From the IMG/VR virus record IMGVR_UViG_3300050821_008060, positions 1-26,856 of that record: 26,856 nt of DNA; one strand, 5' to 3'. Made by a program: the position numbers and the translations under genes. The notes beneath the pieces are model-generated. The model was not told the DNA's origin. It did not search any database and worked only from the letters and a program-made list of their open reading frames with translations. Shown one piece after another: positions 1 through 4,856 of this stretch. The DNA is from a virus. How positions within the stretch are numbered: position 1 is the first letter of the stretch; every line of letters starts with the position of its first letter.

Positions 1-94
1 CGGTGAGCCAGTCCCATACGACGCACGCAGCGATCACCAGGGCGGCGATAATCAGCGCAAAGGGCATGAGCACGAGCACTAGGATGTGCTTCAC
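1..94 (-). CDS. Partial small membrane protein, leftward operon
   Basis: This leftward reading frame starts at a GTG (94-92) that overlaps the TGA of the upstream 35-codon frame, and it runs off the left edge of the window. The 31 visible codons encode K-H-I then a long run of L, V, I, A and F with one internal C, followed by W-D-W. That is one N-terminal transmembrane segment or an uncleaved signal anchor. The GTGA overlap with its neighbour argues for translational coupling. It lies downstream of the leftward promoter at 205-233, so it should be an early gene under repressor control. I do not recognise the family. With only a third or less of a usual protein visible, no function is proposed. 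Confidence 0.5.
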   Translation of the reverse strand, partial: MKHILVLVLMPFALIIAALVIAACVVWDWLT

Positions 95-198
95 AGAGCG
101 CACCAAAGGGCGATTACGCAGTACGCCAAGCTCAGCGCAATCGCGTGGTATTCGAGGGGGTGGTGGGCTTGCATCGCGGGCTCCATGACTGAGTTCAT
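91..198 (-). CDS. Small hydrophobic protein, first gene of leftward operon
   Basis: This 35-codon frame starts with ATG at 198-196 and ends TGA at 93-91. Its second half (A-I-A-L-S-L-A-Y-C-V-I-A-L-W) is hydrophobic enough for a short membrane helix. It sits immediately after the predicted leftward promoter. The -10 hexamer ends 6 bases before the ATG, so the predicted transcript starts at or beside the start codon and would be leaderless. An alternative start at codon 9 has GGAG six bases upstream and would give a 27-residue protein with a normal leader. Its stop overlaps the GTG of the next leftward gene. The family is unknown. The confidence reflects the small size and the ambiguous start. 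Confidence 0.45.
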   Translation of the reverse strand: MNSVMEPAMQAHHPLEYHAIALSLAYCVIALWCAL

Positions 199-204
199 GG
201 GGCG

Positions 205-233
205 ATAGTAAACCATGGTGGACTGTTAGTCAA
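205..233 (-). promoter_or_regulatory. Leftward early promoter (PL-like)
   Basis: Read on the minus strand, TTGACT (233-228) and TACTAT (210-205) are separated by 17 bases, a near-consensus sigma70 promoter. It drives the leftward small-protein genes. Both hexamers overlap 16-bp operators (208-223 and 229-244), as expected for a repressed phage early promoter. The predicted +1 is about position 198, the A of the downstream ATG. Confidence 0.72.
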
Positions 234-244
234 TCATGGTGGAC
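208..244. promoter_or_regulatory. Paired operators (OL-like)
   Basis: There are two 16-bp imperfect palindromes at 208-223 and 229-244. Read on the minus strand they are GTCCACCATGGTTTAC and GTCCACCATGATTGAC. Their centres are 21 bp apart, so they lie on the same face of the helix. The half-site GTCCACCA matches the pair at 616-653. One site covers the -35 and the other the -10 of the leftward promoter. The likely ligands are the repressor at 287-589 and the Cro at 663-875. Confidence 0.7.
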
Positions 245-286
245 TTTAATGGCGAATTAAGTCACCGGGCGGCCAGAATAGGTTAT

Positions 287-589
287 TTAGCCGTTGTCGT
301 CCGACTGGTGGCGAGCATTACGGCGGATGCGGAATTTCCCGGTATCCGAAATAGGGAAACCCTGAATTGGGGCGCAAAGACGGTCTCGATGCCCCAGAGC
401 GAGCCAGCGAGGATCAACGTTCAAGGCGTCTGCTAAAGCGAAAAGATGCCTTAATTCCATGTTTTTGACGGCATCGTTCTCCCATGATGAGACCGTTTGT
501 TTGCCCACTCCAATGGCCGCCCCGAGTTTCTCTTGGCTGAGGTCTTTGGAGTTCCTTAACCCTTTTACGCGCATCCCGATAGTGTCCAT
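287..589 (-). CDS. Short CI-type repressor, XRE helix-turn-helix
   Basis: This is a 100-residue protein. The start chosen is the ATG at 589-587, because the helix-turn-helix domain begins there and everything upstream overlaps cro and the operators. Residues about 6-65 form an XRE domain: MRVKGLRNSKDLSQEKLG, then A-A-I-G-V-G-K-Q-T-V-S-S-W-E, a typical recognition helix, then the L-F-A-L-A-D-A-L-N-V-D-P-R-W-L ending seen in CI/HTH_3 repressors. It is divergent from cro and flanked by operator pairs on both sides, so it should be the lysogeny repressor. It lacks the C-terminal S24/LexA-type autoproteolysis domain of lambda and P22 repressors and ends in a basic tail. No convincing Shine-Dalgarno precedes the ATG. 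Confidence 0.85.
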   Translation of the reverse strand: MDTIGMRVKGLRNSKDLSQEKLGAAIGVGKQTVSSWENDAVKNMELRHLFALADALNVDPRWLALGHRDRLCAPIQGFPISDTGKFRIRRNARHQSDDNG

Positions 590-612
590 ATCACAGAATG
601 CTAAATGGACAC
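582..612. repeat. Inverted repeat over the repressor start codon
   Basis: Perfect 8-bp arms, GTGTCCAT (582-589) and ATGGACAC (605-612), are separated by 15 bases. The left arm contains the repressor start codon. The arms differ from the GTCCACCA operators, so this may be a separate autoregulatory site or an mRNA structure at the repressor 5' end. A smaller inverted repeat, TGGAC-ACCCC-GTCCA, follows at 606-620 and merges into the first OR-like operator. Confidence 0.5.
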
Positions 613-615
613 CCC

Positions 616-653
616 GTCCACCATCATTGACTCTCTTGTCCACCATGGTAGAC
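616..653. promoter_or_regulatory. Paired operators (OR-like)
   Basis: There are two 16-bp imperfect palindromes: GTCCACCATCATTGAC (616-631) and GTCCACCATGGTAGAC (638-653). Their centres are 22 bp apart. The second is symmetric in all but one base pair of its half-sites. The arrangement copies the 208-244 pair in opposite orientation. The sites overlap the -35 and -10 of the rightward promoter. Confidence 0.72.
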
Positions 654-654
654 T
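627..654 (+). promoter_or_regulatory. Rightward early promoter (PR-like)
   Basis: TTGACT (627-632) and TAGACT (649-654) are separated by 16 bases and drive cro and the early genes. The layout GTCCACCAT-N-ATTGACT followed by GTCCACCATGGT is the same as in the leftward promoter. The predicted +1 is about 661 and the cro ATG is at 663, so the transcript would be leaderless or nearly so. Confidence 0.7.
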
Positions 655-662
655 CGGCCGAT

Positions 663-875
663 ATGTTGAAATCCCAGGTCATTGAGCACTTCGGTAGCGG
701 TGTCGCGGTCGCCAGGGCATTAGGAATCGGCAAGCAGGCCGTCTCCGCATGGGGCGAATTGGTGCCGCCACTGAGAGCCGCGCAGCTCGCACAAATCACC
801 AAAAACAAGCTGCGCTTCGATCTTGAGGATTATCAAGATTGGAACCAAACCAGCACAGAGACGACGGCCGCTTAA
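663..875 (+). CDS. cro: Cro-like repressor, P22 Cro type
   Basis: This is a 70-residue DNA-binding protein starting at the ATG at 663. The start was chosen because L-K-S-Q-V-I-E-H-F-G aligns with the N-terminus of P22 Cro, and because the promoter -10 ends at 654. The helix-turn-helix is A-V-A-R-A-L-G-I-G-K-Q-A-V-S-A-W (about residues 14-29). It is followed by the P-P-L-R-A-A-Q-L segment and K-L-R-F typical of P22-type Cro (Pfam Cro/YdaS family). By analogy it switches the phage to lytic growth by binding the operators at 616-653 and 208-244. It is the first gene of the rightward operon and is divergent from the repressor. There is no Shine-Dalgarno and essentially no room for a leader. The C-terminus (residues 58-70) is a polar tail. 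Confidence 0.9.
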   Translation: MLKSQVIEHFGSGVAVARALGIGKQAVSAWGELVPPLRAAQLAQITKNKLRFDLEDYQDWNQTSTETTAA

Positions 876-1139
876 GTGGCCAAACAGGTCAAAGAAAAGC
901 TGACTCGGGAGCTGGACCTGTCCTTGCCCGATTCGATCCACGCCGCGCTCGAAGCGGACTCCGTCGCGTTTGATAAAAGCATGCAGGACATCGCGCGGGA
1001 AGTCCTTCAAATTTGGGCTGATCGGAAACATCGTGCCTACACGGTATATGCGCGCCGATTGCTCGCCAACGGGATGCAGACGGAATTGCCCGGGTTCGAG
1101 ACGGGAGACGACGGGATGAGACGGGACGGCCGCAAATGA
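876..1139 (+). CDS. Probable ribbon-helix-helix regulator
   Basis: This 87-residue protein starts at a GTG (876) directly abutting the cro TAA. I favour this start because the probable beta strand L-D-L-S-L-P lies near the N-terminus. The strand is followed by helix D-S-I-H-A-A-L-E-A-D and helix M-Q-D-I-A-R-E-V-L-Q-I-W-A-D. This is the strand-helix-helix pattern of Arc/MetJ-type DNA-binding proteins. The tail after residue 60 is basic and polar. Its position right after cro is where lambdoid phages carry a second early regulator (cII/c1), so a regulatory role is plausible. That function is an inference. It overlaps the next gene by ATGA. Confidence 0.62.
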   Translation: MAKQVKEKLTRELDLSLPDSIHAALEADSVAFDKSMQDIAREVLQIWADRKHRAYTVYARRLLANGMQTELPGFETGDDGMRRDGRK

Positions 1140-1321
1140 GCGCTATACCGCGTGATGACCACGAGCTCGAGCGCCAGATCGACGCCGCTTATCGCCGCAT
1201 GGTCAATGCGGTCATGGCCGACGATTCACGGAAAGCATGGGACGAGATGGTCGGTCTCGTGCGCCAGCGCTCACCGGATCGCATCAAGCAGATGGAACGA
1301 GAGAGGCGCCTACGTCGGTGA
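1136..1321 (+). CDS. Small charged early protein of unknown function
   Basis: This is 61 residues, with the ATG at 1136 overlapping the previous stop (ATGA). It is rich in R, D and E (D-D-H-E-L-E-R-Q-I-D-A-A-Y-R-R-M), is predicted mostly helical, and ends in E-R-E-R-R-L-R-R. I recognise no family. The tight coupling on both sides (its TGA overlaps the GTG of the next gene) supports it as a real early gene. It lies between the probable regulator and the replication genes. Confidence 0.62.
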   Translation: MSAIPRDDHELERQIDAAYRRMVNAVMADDSRKAWDEMVGLVRQRSPDRIKQMERERRLRR

Positions 1322-2016
1322 ATTTCTACAAGCACCATATCGGCGACTACGCAAAAAAGACCGGGCATCTTTCGGTCGCAGAACATGGAGCCTATCTGTT
1401 GATGCTGCATGCCTATTACGGCACTGAGAAGCCGCTCCCCATGGGGGATGCTCTCTATCGACTGGTTCGGGCTCAGACGAAAGCCGAGCGTGCGGCCGTT
1501 GATTCAGTGGCTGCTCAATTTTGGAGTAGGACGGAAAACGGGTTGGTTAATGGACGGGCATTCGATGAGATCGGATTAGCAACCCAGCAGGCTGATGCAA
1601 GTAGGACAAACGGAAACCTAGGAGGCCGCCCAAAGAAAACCCAGCAGGTTTCCAAAACAGAACCTAAAGATAACCTTATCCAGACTCCAGACTCCATTAG
1701 CCAGACTCCATTAGCCAAAGAATCAGAAAAAGACACAGAGCCGCTTCGCGGCCTGCGCGTCAATGGCAAGCATCCCAAGCCGAGCCCTAAATCACCGCTT
1801 CCGCCAGATTTCGTCCTCACCGAACCTATGCGCCAGCAGGCCATCACGAAATTCTCGGACTGCGACGCACAGGCCATGTTTGAGCAATTCAAGGCTTACC
1901 ACGAACGCGAGGGAAGTGCCTATAAATCATGGCCCGCAGCGTGGACGACGTGGATCGGAAATGCTGAAAAATTTGGCTATCCAAAGCAACGAACGACGGA
2001 GCGCAAATGGGACTAG
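1318..2016 (+). CDS. DUF1376 phage replication protein (YdaU/DnaT-like)
   Basis: This is 232 residues from GTG 1318 (GTGA overlap with the previous stop). The longer frame from 1237 is rejected because the family begins with the N-F-Y-K-H-H-I-G-D-Y motif. The N-terminal 90 residues are the DUF1376 domain: H-H-I-G-D-Y, then H-L-S-V-A-E-H-G-A-Y-L-L-M-L-H-A-Y-Y, a winged-helix-like unit. Residues about 95-160 are a low-complexity Q/S/T/P/K linker with G-R-P-K-K. The last 65 residues (F-E-Q-F-K-A-Y-H-E, W-P-A-A-W-T-T-W-I-G-N-A) match the C-terminal domain of DnaT/phage replication-O-like proteins. It probably recruits the helicase to the origin. Origin iterons were not found within it. The linker carries a 14-bp tandem repeat. 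Confidence 0.85.
   Translation: MNFYKHHIGDYAKKTGHLSVAEHGAYLLMLHAYYGTEKPLPMGDALYRLVRAQTKAERAAVDSVAAQFWSRTENGLVNGRAFDEIGLATQQADASRTNGNLGGRPKKTQQVSKTEPKDNLIQTPDSISQTPLAKESEKDTEPLRGLRVNGKHPKPSPKSPLPPDFVLTEPMRQQAITKFSDCDAQAMFEQFKAYHEREGSAYKSWPAAWTTWIGNAEKFGYPKQRTTERKWD
1680..1714. repeat. 14-bp tandem repeat in replication-protein linker
   Basis: The unit CCAGACTCCATTAG occurs twice head to tail (1687-1700 and 1701-1714), preceded by a partial copy of its first eight bases (1680-1687). It lies in the linker of the DUF1376 protein. Because 14 is not a multiple of three, gain or loss of a unit would shift the frame and remove the C-terminal domain. Confidence 0.7.
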
Positions 2017-2429
2017 AAACCCTGCTCTCACGGCTCGATAAGGTCCGCGCTGGTAACGCGGTTGGGCGCTGGAATGCCTGCTGTCCCGCGCATCAGGACC
2101 GCTCGCCATCGCTCACGATTCGCCTGGAGGATGATGGCCGGATCCTCCTGCACTGCTTCGCCGGGTGTGAACCGGATGCTGTGTTGAGTGCTATCGGGTT
2201 GCAGTTCTCGGACCTGTTCCCGGAACCCTTGACGCGCGAATTCCTGCCGCGGATCCCGGCGCCATTTTCACCCCTGGATGCGCTCAAATGCCTCACGGCG
2301 GAGTCTTCGATCGTGGCGATTGCGGCGAGCGATATCGTCAACGGAAAACCATTGGATGCCCAAGATTTGGACCGCGTAGCGACTGCGGCCGGCCGAATTG
2401 CGACCGCCCTGGAGGTGATTCATGGATGA
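2007..2429 (+). CDS. CHC2-type primase zinc-finger protein
   Basis: This is 140 residues, with the ATG at 2007 inside the end of the previous gene. The first 65 residues are a primase zinc-binding domain: W-N-A-C-C-P-A-H-Q-D-R-S-P-S-L (C26, H29), then G-R-I-L-L-H-C-F-A-G-C (C50, C54), then A-I-G-L-Q-F-S-D-L-F. This matches the zinc ribbon that starts phage and plasmid primase or primase-helicase proteins. No TOPRIM or archaeo-eukaryotic-type primase catalytic core follows. The remaining 75 residues are helical and unassigned. The next gene is a helicase, so the pair looks like a primase-helicase whose zinc finger and motor are separate proteins. It may act as a template-recognition subunit with host DnaG. 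Confidence 0.78.
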   Translation: MGLETLLSRLDKVRAGNAVGRWNACCPAHQDRSPSLTIRLEDDGRILLHCFAGCEPDAVLSAIGLQFSDLFPEPLTREFLPRIPAPFSPLDALKCLTAESSIVAIAASDIVNGKPLDAQDLDRVATAAGRIATALEVIHG

Positions 2430-3387
2430 CTCGATTGCGCGGATTGACGCCTATCGGGCAAAAAGGGTAGGGGAAATGCTCGTCACGCGCGAGGCGGGCG
2501 AGGAATTCACTAAAGACCCTAACGATGTGCTGGTGAATCTTGAGCCCCTGAATGGCAACGAGCTCGTAACGCAGTTCGCGGCGCATGGTGCCCGCTATGC
2601 GACGGCGCCCTTCGACCCCGAAGGCAAGCTGCTGCGCTTCTATCCAGGCGGCGTGACGGTATGGTCAGGCTTCCCCGGTGCTGGCAAGACGACGCTTCTG
2701 CGGCAGTTCGTGTGTCACACGCTACACCGCGGATCCTCTGTGTTTCTGGCCTCGCTTGAGGAAGATCCAAGCCATGTACTGGTGCGGCTCGCTGCGACCG
2801 CGGCGGGTACGCCAGAGCCGAATGGTCACCAGATGCAATGGTTCATCGATGCCTATCAGAAACGCTTTCGGCTGTGGGGCATTATTGGGATTGCCTCACA
2901 CCTGCAGCTGCTCGCCGTGGTGCGCAAGCTCGCGACCGAAGGCATTCGCCATGTGGTGCTGGACTCGCTCATGTGCCTGGATGTACGGAACGATGACTTT
3001 GAGGCGCAGCGCAAATTCGCAAATCTCGTTGCCGCCACCGCGCGCGCGGCGAAAGTGCATATCCACCTCGTGGCCCATCCGCGCAAGCTGATCAAGTCCG
3101 ACCAGGAATTGGACCTAAACGATGTCGCCGGCGCCAGGGAGATTGGCGGGATGGCGGATAACGTGATTTTCATCCGCCGGGATCCAGACCGCAAAAGCTA
3201 CGCCCAAAATGCCGACGTGACCCCGATGTGTGTATCCATTCGCAAGCAGCGCCACTTCAACGGCGCGCTGGGGGATTGTGAGGGCTGGTTCCAGCGGCCC
3301 TTGCGGCAATTCAGTATCTCGCAATTCGTGGACGGACCGACGCGCTATCTGCCCGATGATGCCTTCGTATCCCTGGGGTCCGGGTGA
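2422..3387 (+). CDS. RecA-fold replicative helicase/ATPase (DnaB/gp4 type)
   Basis: This is 321 residues and overlaps the primase zinc-finger gene by 8 bases. Walker A is G-F-P-G-A-G-K-T (residues 83-90). The catalytic acidic pair is probably S-L-E-E-D (111-115). Walker B is H-V-V-L-D-S-L (177-183), and the motif-3 region H-L-V-A-H-P-R-K is at 215-222. The D-V-A-G-A-R-E-I-G-G-M-A-D-N-V-I-F-I-R-R-D stretch (234-254) resembles the H4/arginine-finger region of DnaB and T7 gp4. The N-terminal 70 residues are unlike the DnaB N-terminal domain, so primase interaction probably differs. RepA-type hexameric helicase is the closest alternative. Its role is presumed to be unwinding at the phage fork. 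Confidence 0.85.
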   Translation: MDDSIARIDAYRAKRVGEMLVTREAGEEFTKDPNDVLVNLEPLNGNELVTQFAAHGARYATAPFDPEGKLLRFYPGGVTVWSGFPGAGKTTLLRQFVCHTLHRGSSVFLASLEEDPSHVLVRLAATAAGTPEPNGHQMQWFIDAYQKRFRLWGIIGIASHLQLLAVVRKLATEGIRHVVLDSLMCLDVRNDDFEAQRKFANLVAATARAAKVHIHLVAHPRKLIKSDQELDLNDVAGAREIGGMADNVIFIRRDPDRKSYAQNADVTPMCVSIRKQRHFNGALGDCEGWFQRPLRQFSISQFVDGPTRYLPDDAFVSLGSG

Positions 3388-3546
3388 ATGCGCCGCCCCC
3401 TGCGCAAACGGACTGGGCGCAGCAAATATCGTCAGACATTGACGGCGCGGGAAATCGAACTGTGGTACGCCCTGATCGATCAGCTGCGACAGAAAAAGCA
3501 ACCCAAGCGCGTGTTTCTGCCGGTGCCTCGGCCGGAGCCCGCATGA
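3388..3546 (+). CDS. Small basic protein of unknown function
   Basis: This is a 52-codon frame with the ATG at 3388, one base after the helicase TGA. Its stop overlaps the VRR-NUC ATG (ATGA). The product is strongly basic (M-R-R-P-L-R-K-R-T-G-R-S-K) with a central helix T-A-R-E-I-E-L-W-Y-A-L-I-D-Q-L-R-Q. Third codon positions are mostly G or C, as in neighbouring genes. The competing frame that would extend the VRR-NUC gene back to 3384 has a weaker third-position bias and a low-complexity product. This frame is therefore the better call for this stretch. The family is unrecognised. Its basic character suggests nucleic-acid binding, which is inference. Confidence 0.6.
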   Translation: MRRPLRKRTGRSKYRQTLTAREIELWYALIDQLRQKKQPKRVFLPVPRPEPA

Positions 3547-3953
3547 CGCCGTACAAGCTCAAGCACCTGATCCCCACCGAGGATTGGGAATGCCAAAGCC
3601 TCATTCGGTGGGCGCAGTATACGCGCCATAATGGCCACCGGATCGCGGATTTCCTCGTGATGATCCCGAATCGCGTGAAGCTCGTCGGGGACTTGAGGCA
3701 GCGCGCGATCACCATGGCCACTTGGAAGCGTTGCGGCTTCAAAGCGGGGGCGAGCGATTATTTCCTTGCGATCCCGACCGATCTGTCCCCGGGCCTGTGG
3801 CTCGAGATGAAGCGCACGGAACTATCGGTGACGAGCGATGAGCAATTGGAATTCCAAGCCAAGATGCGCGCCATCGGCTACGCGACGGCGATTGCAAAAG
3901 GCTGGGAAGAGGCGAAAGAGGCCGTTACCGCGTATTTGAGCCACGGAGGCTAA
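3543..3953 (+). CDS. VRR-NUC domain nuclease
   Basis: This is 136 residues from ATG 3543, preceded by GGAG with a 5-base gap (3534-3537). A longer frame from GTG 3384 exists but is less likely. VRR-NUC features are visible in order: an early acidic residue in E-D-W-E-C-Q-S-L-I-R-W (about 13-23), I-P-N-R at 41-44, the G-F-K-A-G-A-S-D-Y-F-L catalytic loop (D72), L-W-L-E-M-K-R (E88, K90), and S-D-E-Q-L-E-F with G-Y near 98-113. The usual P-D of the catalytic loop is S-D here. Stand-alone phage VRR-NUC proteins are Holliday-junction or flap nucleases of the PD-(D/E)XK superfamily. A role in recombination or replication-fork processing is expected. Confidence 0.85.
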   Translation: MTPYKLKHLIPTEDWECQSLIRWAQYTRHNGHRIADFLVMIPNRVKLVGDLRQRAITMATWKRCGFKAGASDYFLAIPTDLSPGLWLEMKRTELSVTSDEQLEFQAKMRAIGYATAIAKGWEEAKEAVTAYLSHGG

Positions 3954-4490
3954 ATGGACACCGAGGACTTCATCCACATCTCCCCGACACCCAAACCTTG
4001 GAGGCGTGTGCTAATTACGCATTCCCGGTTGTTAGAGTTGCTTAGCTACGACCCTCTAACTGGTGATTTCAAATGGCGGAAATTGGGTAGGGAGCATTGG
4101 TTTAAAAGACCCACTCCTGGACATATTTCTTCGCGTGGTTATCGGCTCATCAAATTAGACGGTCGCGTCTATTATTGTCATCGACTTGCGTGGTTTTACG
4201 TCCATGGAGTTTGGCCGAATGTGGTGGATCACATTAATTCAGATGGGTTAGATAATCGGCTCCTGAATCTCCGCAATGGATCTTCGAGAATAAACACGGA
4301 AAACCAACGCCGCGCTCACCGTGACAGTAAAACCAAGTTGCAGGGAGTCATCTTTCGAGATGGCAAATTCCGAGCTGATATTCAGGCGACTGGCAAAAGG
4401 CATTTCTTGGGTAGATTCGATACGCCTGAAGAAGCGTATCAAGCCTACCTATCGGCCAAACGCCGTCTTCATGAAGGATGCACCATATGA
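3954..4490 (+). CDS. HNH endonuclease with AP2 domain
   Basis: This is 178 residues, with the ATG directly after the VRR-NUC stop. Residues 73-108 are the HNH fold: Y-Y-C-H-R-L-A-W, then V-V-D-H-I-N-S-D-G-L-D-N-R-L-L-N-L-R (H93 and N95, with N101 and N105). Residues about 129-170 are an AP2/ERF-type DNA-binding domain: G-V-I-F-R-D-G-K-F-R-A-D-I, H-F-L-G-R-F-D-T-P-E-E-A-Y-Q-A-Y. This is the common free-standing HNH-AP2 homing endonuclease of phages, such as those described near phage replication genes. Base composition is clearly more AT-rich than in the neighbouring genes, which fits acquisition as a mobile gene. It appears intact. Confidence 0.93.
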   Translation: MDTEDFIHISPTPKPWRRVLITHSRLLELLSYDPLTGDFKWRKLGREHWFKRPTPGHISSRGYRLIKLDGRVYYCHRLAWFYVHGVWPNVVDHINSDGLDNRLLNLRNGSSRINTENQRRAHRDSKTKLQGVIFRDGKFRADIQATGKRHFLGRFDTPEEAYQAYLSAKRRLHEGCTI

Positions 4491-4624
4491 TCAAGGATTC
4501 CCCAGATCGGAGTAATTTGTTTCGCCACAGTTTGCATCGACCGCGCATCAAATTGCCGGTGGTGTTTGTGGGGTGCCTGTTGGGCGTGGGGTTTTGGGTG
4601 GGGCTGTGGTGGTGGCTGCGATGA
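4487..4624 (+). CDS. Small single-pass membrane protein
   Basis: This 45-codon frame has its ATG overlapping the HNH stop (ATGA at 4487-4490) and its TGA overlapping the next ATG (4621). The N-terminal 22 residues are polar and basic. Residues 23-44 are one hydrophobic helix (P-V-V-F-V-G-C-L-L-G-V-G-F-W-V-G-L-W-W-W-L). The arrangement suggests an inner-membrane protein with its N-terminus in the cytoplasm. No family is recognised. The stop-start overlaps at both ends are the main evidence that it is translated. Confidence 0.55.
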   Translation: MIKDSPDRSNLFRHSLHRPRIKLPVVFVGCLLGVGFWVGLWWWLR

Positions 4625-4797
4625 GGACAAAACGTGACAAGCGAGAATTCACGGAGCGCAATCAACGTATGTGGGCCATGCATGAAATGCGTAAGACGCT
4701 CAAAGAGATCGCCGAGGAATTTCATATCAGCGCGGTTCGCGTCCATCAAATCTTGGTGCGAGAAAAGCAGCGCATTAACTTAAAACAAAGTGCTTGA
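4621..4797 (+). CDS. Small HTH protein resembling sigma70 region 4
   Basis: This is 58 residues from ATG 4621. A longer frame from 4573 exists but would overlap the membrane-protein gene. Residues about 24-50 read R-K-T-L-K-E-I-A-E-E-F-H-I-S-A-V-R-V-H-Q-I-L-V-R-E-K. This matches the helix-turn-helix of sigma70 region 4 (the L-x-E-I-A-x-x-F-x-I-S-x-x-R-V-x-Q-I pattern). No other sigma region is present. It is the last gene before the packaging and structural genes, the position of late-gene regulators in many phages. A role in late transcription is therefore an attractive inference. It could instead be a simple DNA-binding regulator. Confidence 0.65.
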   Translation: MRTKRDKREFTERNQRMWAMHEMRKTLKEIAEEFHISAVRVHQILVREKQRINLKQSA

Positions 4798-4824
4798 CGA
4801 GGTCTCACTTAATGCCCGTACGAT
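4794..4824 (+). promoter_or_regulatory. Possible late-operon promoter
   Basis: TTGACG (4794-4799) and TACGAT (4819-4824) are separated by 19 bases, longer than optimal. They sit in the only non-coding gap (4798-4856) between early and structural genes, and the predicted start is about 26 bases before the next gene. A weak or activator-dependent promoter is possible. No terminator hairpin was seen in the gap. Confidence 0.3.
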
Positions 4825-4856
4825 TCGCGCACGCAATTTAGCTGCGAGGATTGAAC

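Noticed and set aside
3-188. 61-codon rightward open frame at the left edge
   Set aside because: It is low complexity with no context. The opposite strand has coupled small hydrophobic genes behind a strong promoter.
459-662. Rightward open frame running into cro from 459
   Set aside because: It lies antisense to the repressor and over the promoter and operators. The Cro family N-terminus and the promoter position fix the start at 663.
3384-3542. N-terminal extension of the VRR-NUC gene from GTG 3384
   Set aside because: The product is low-complexity with weak third-position bias, and the overlapping 52-codon frame and the GGAG before 3543 fit better.
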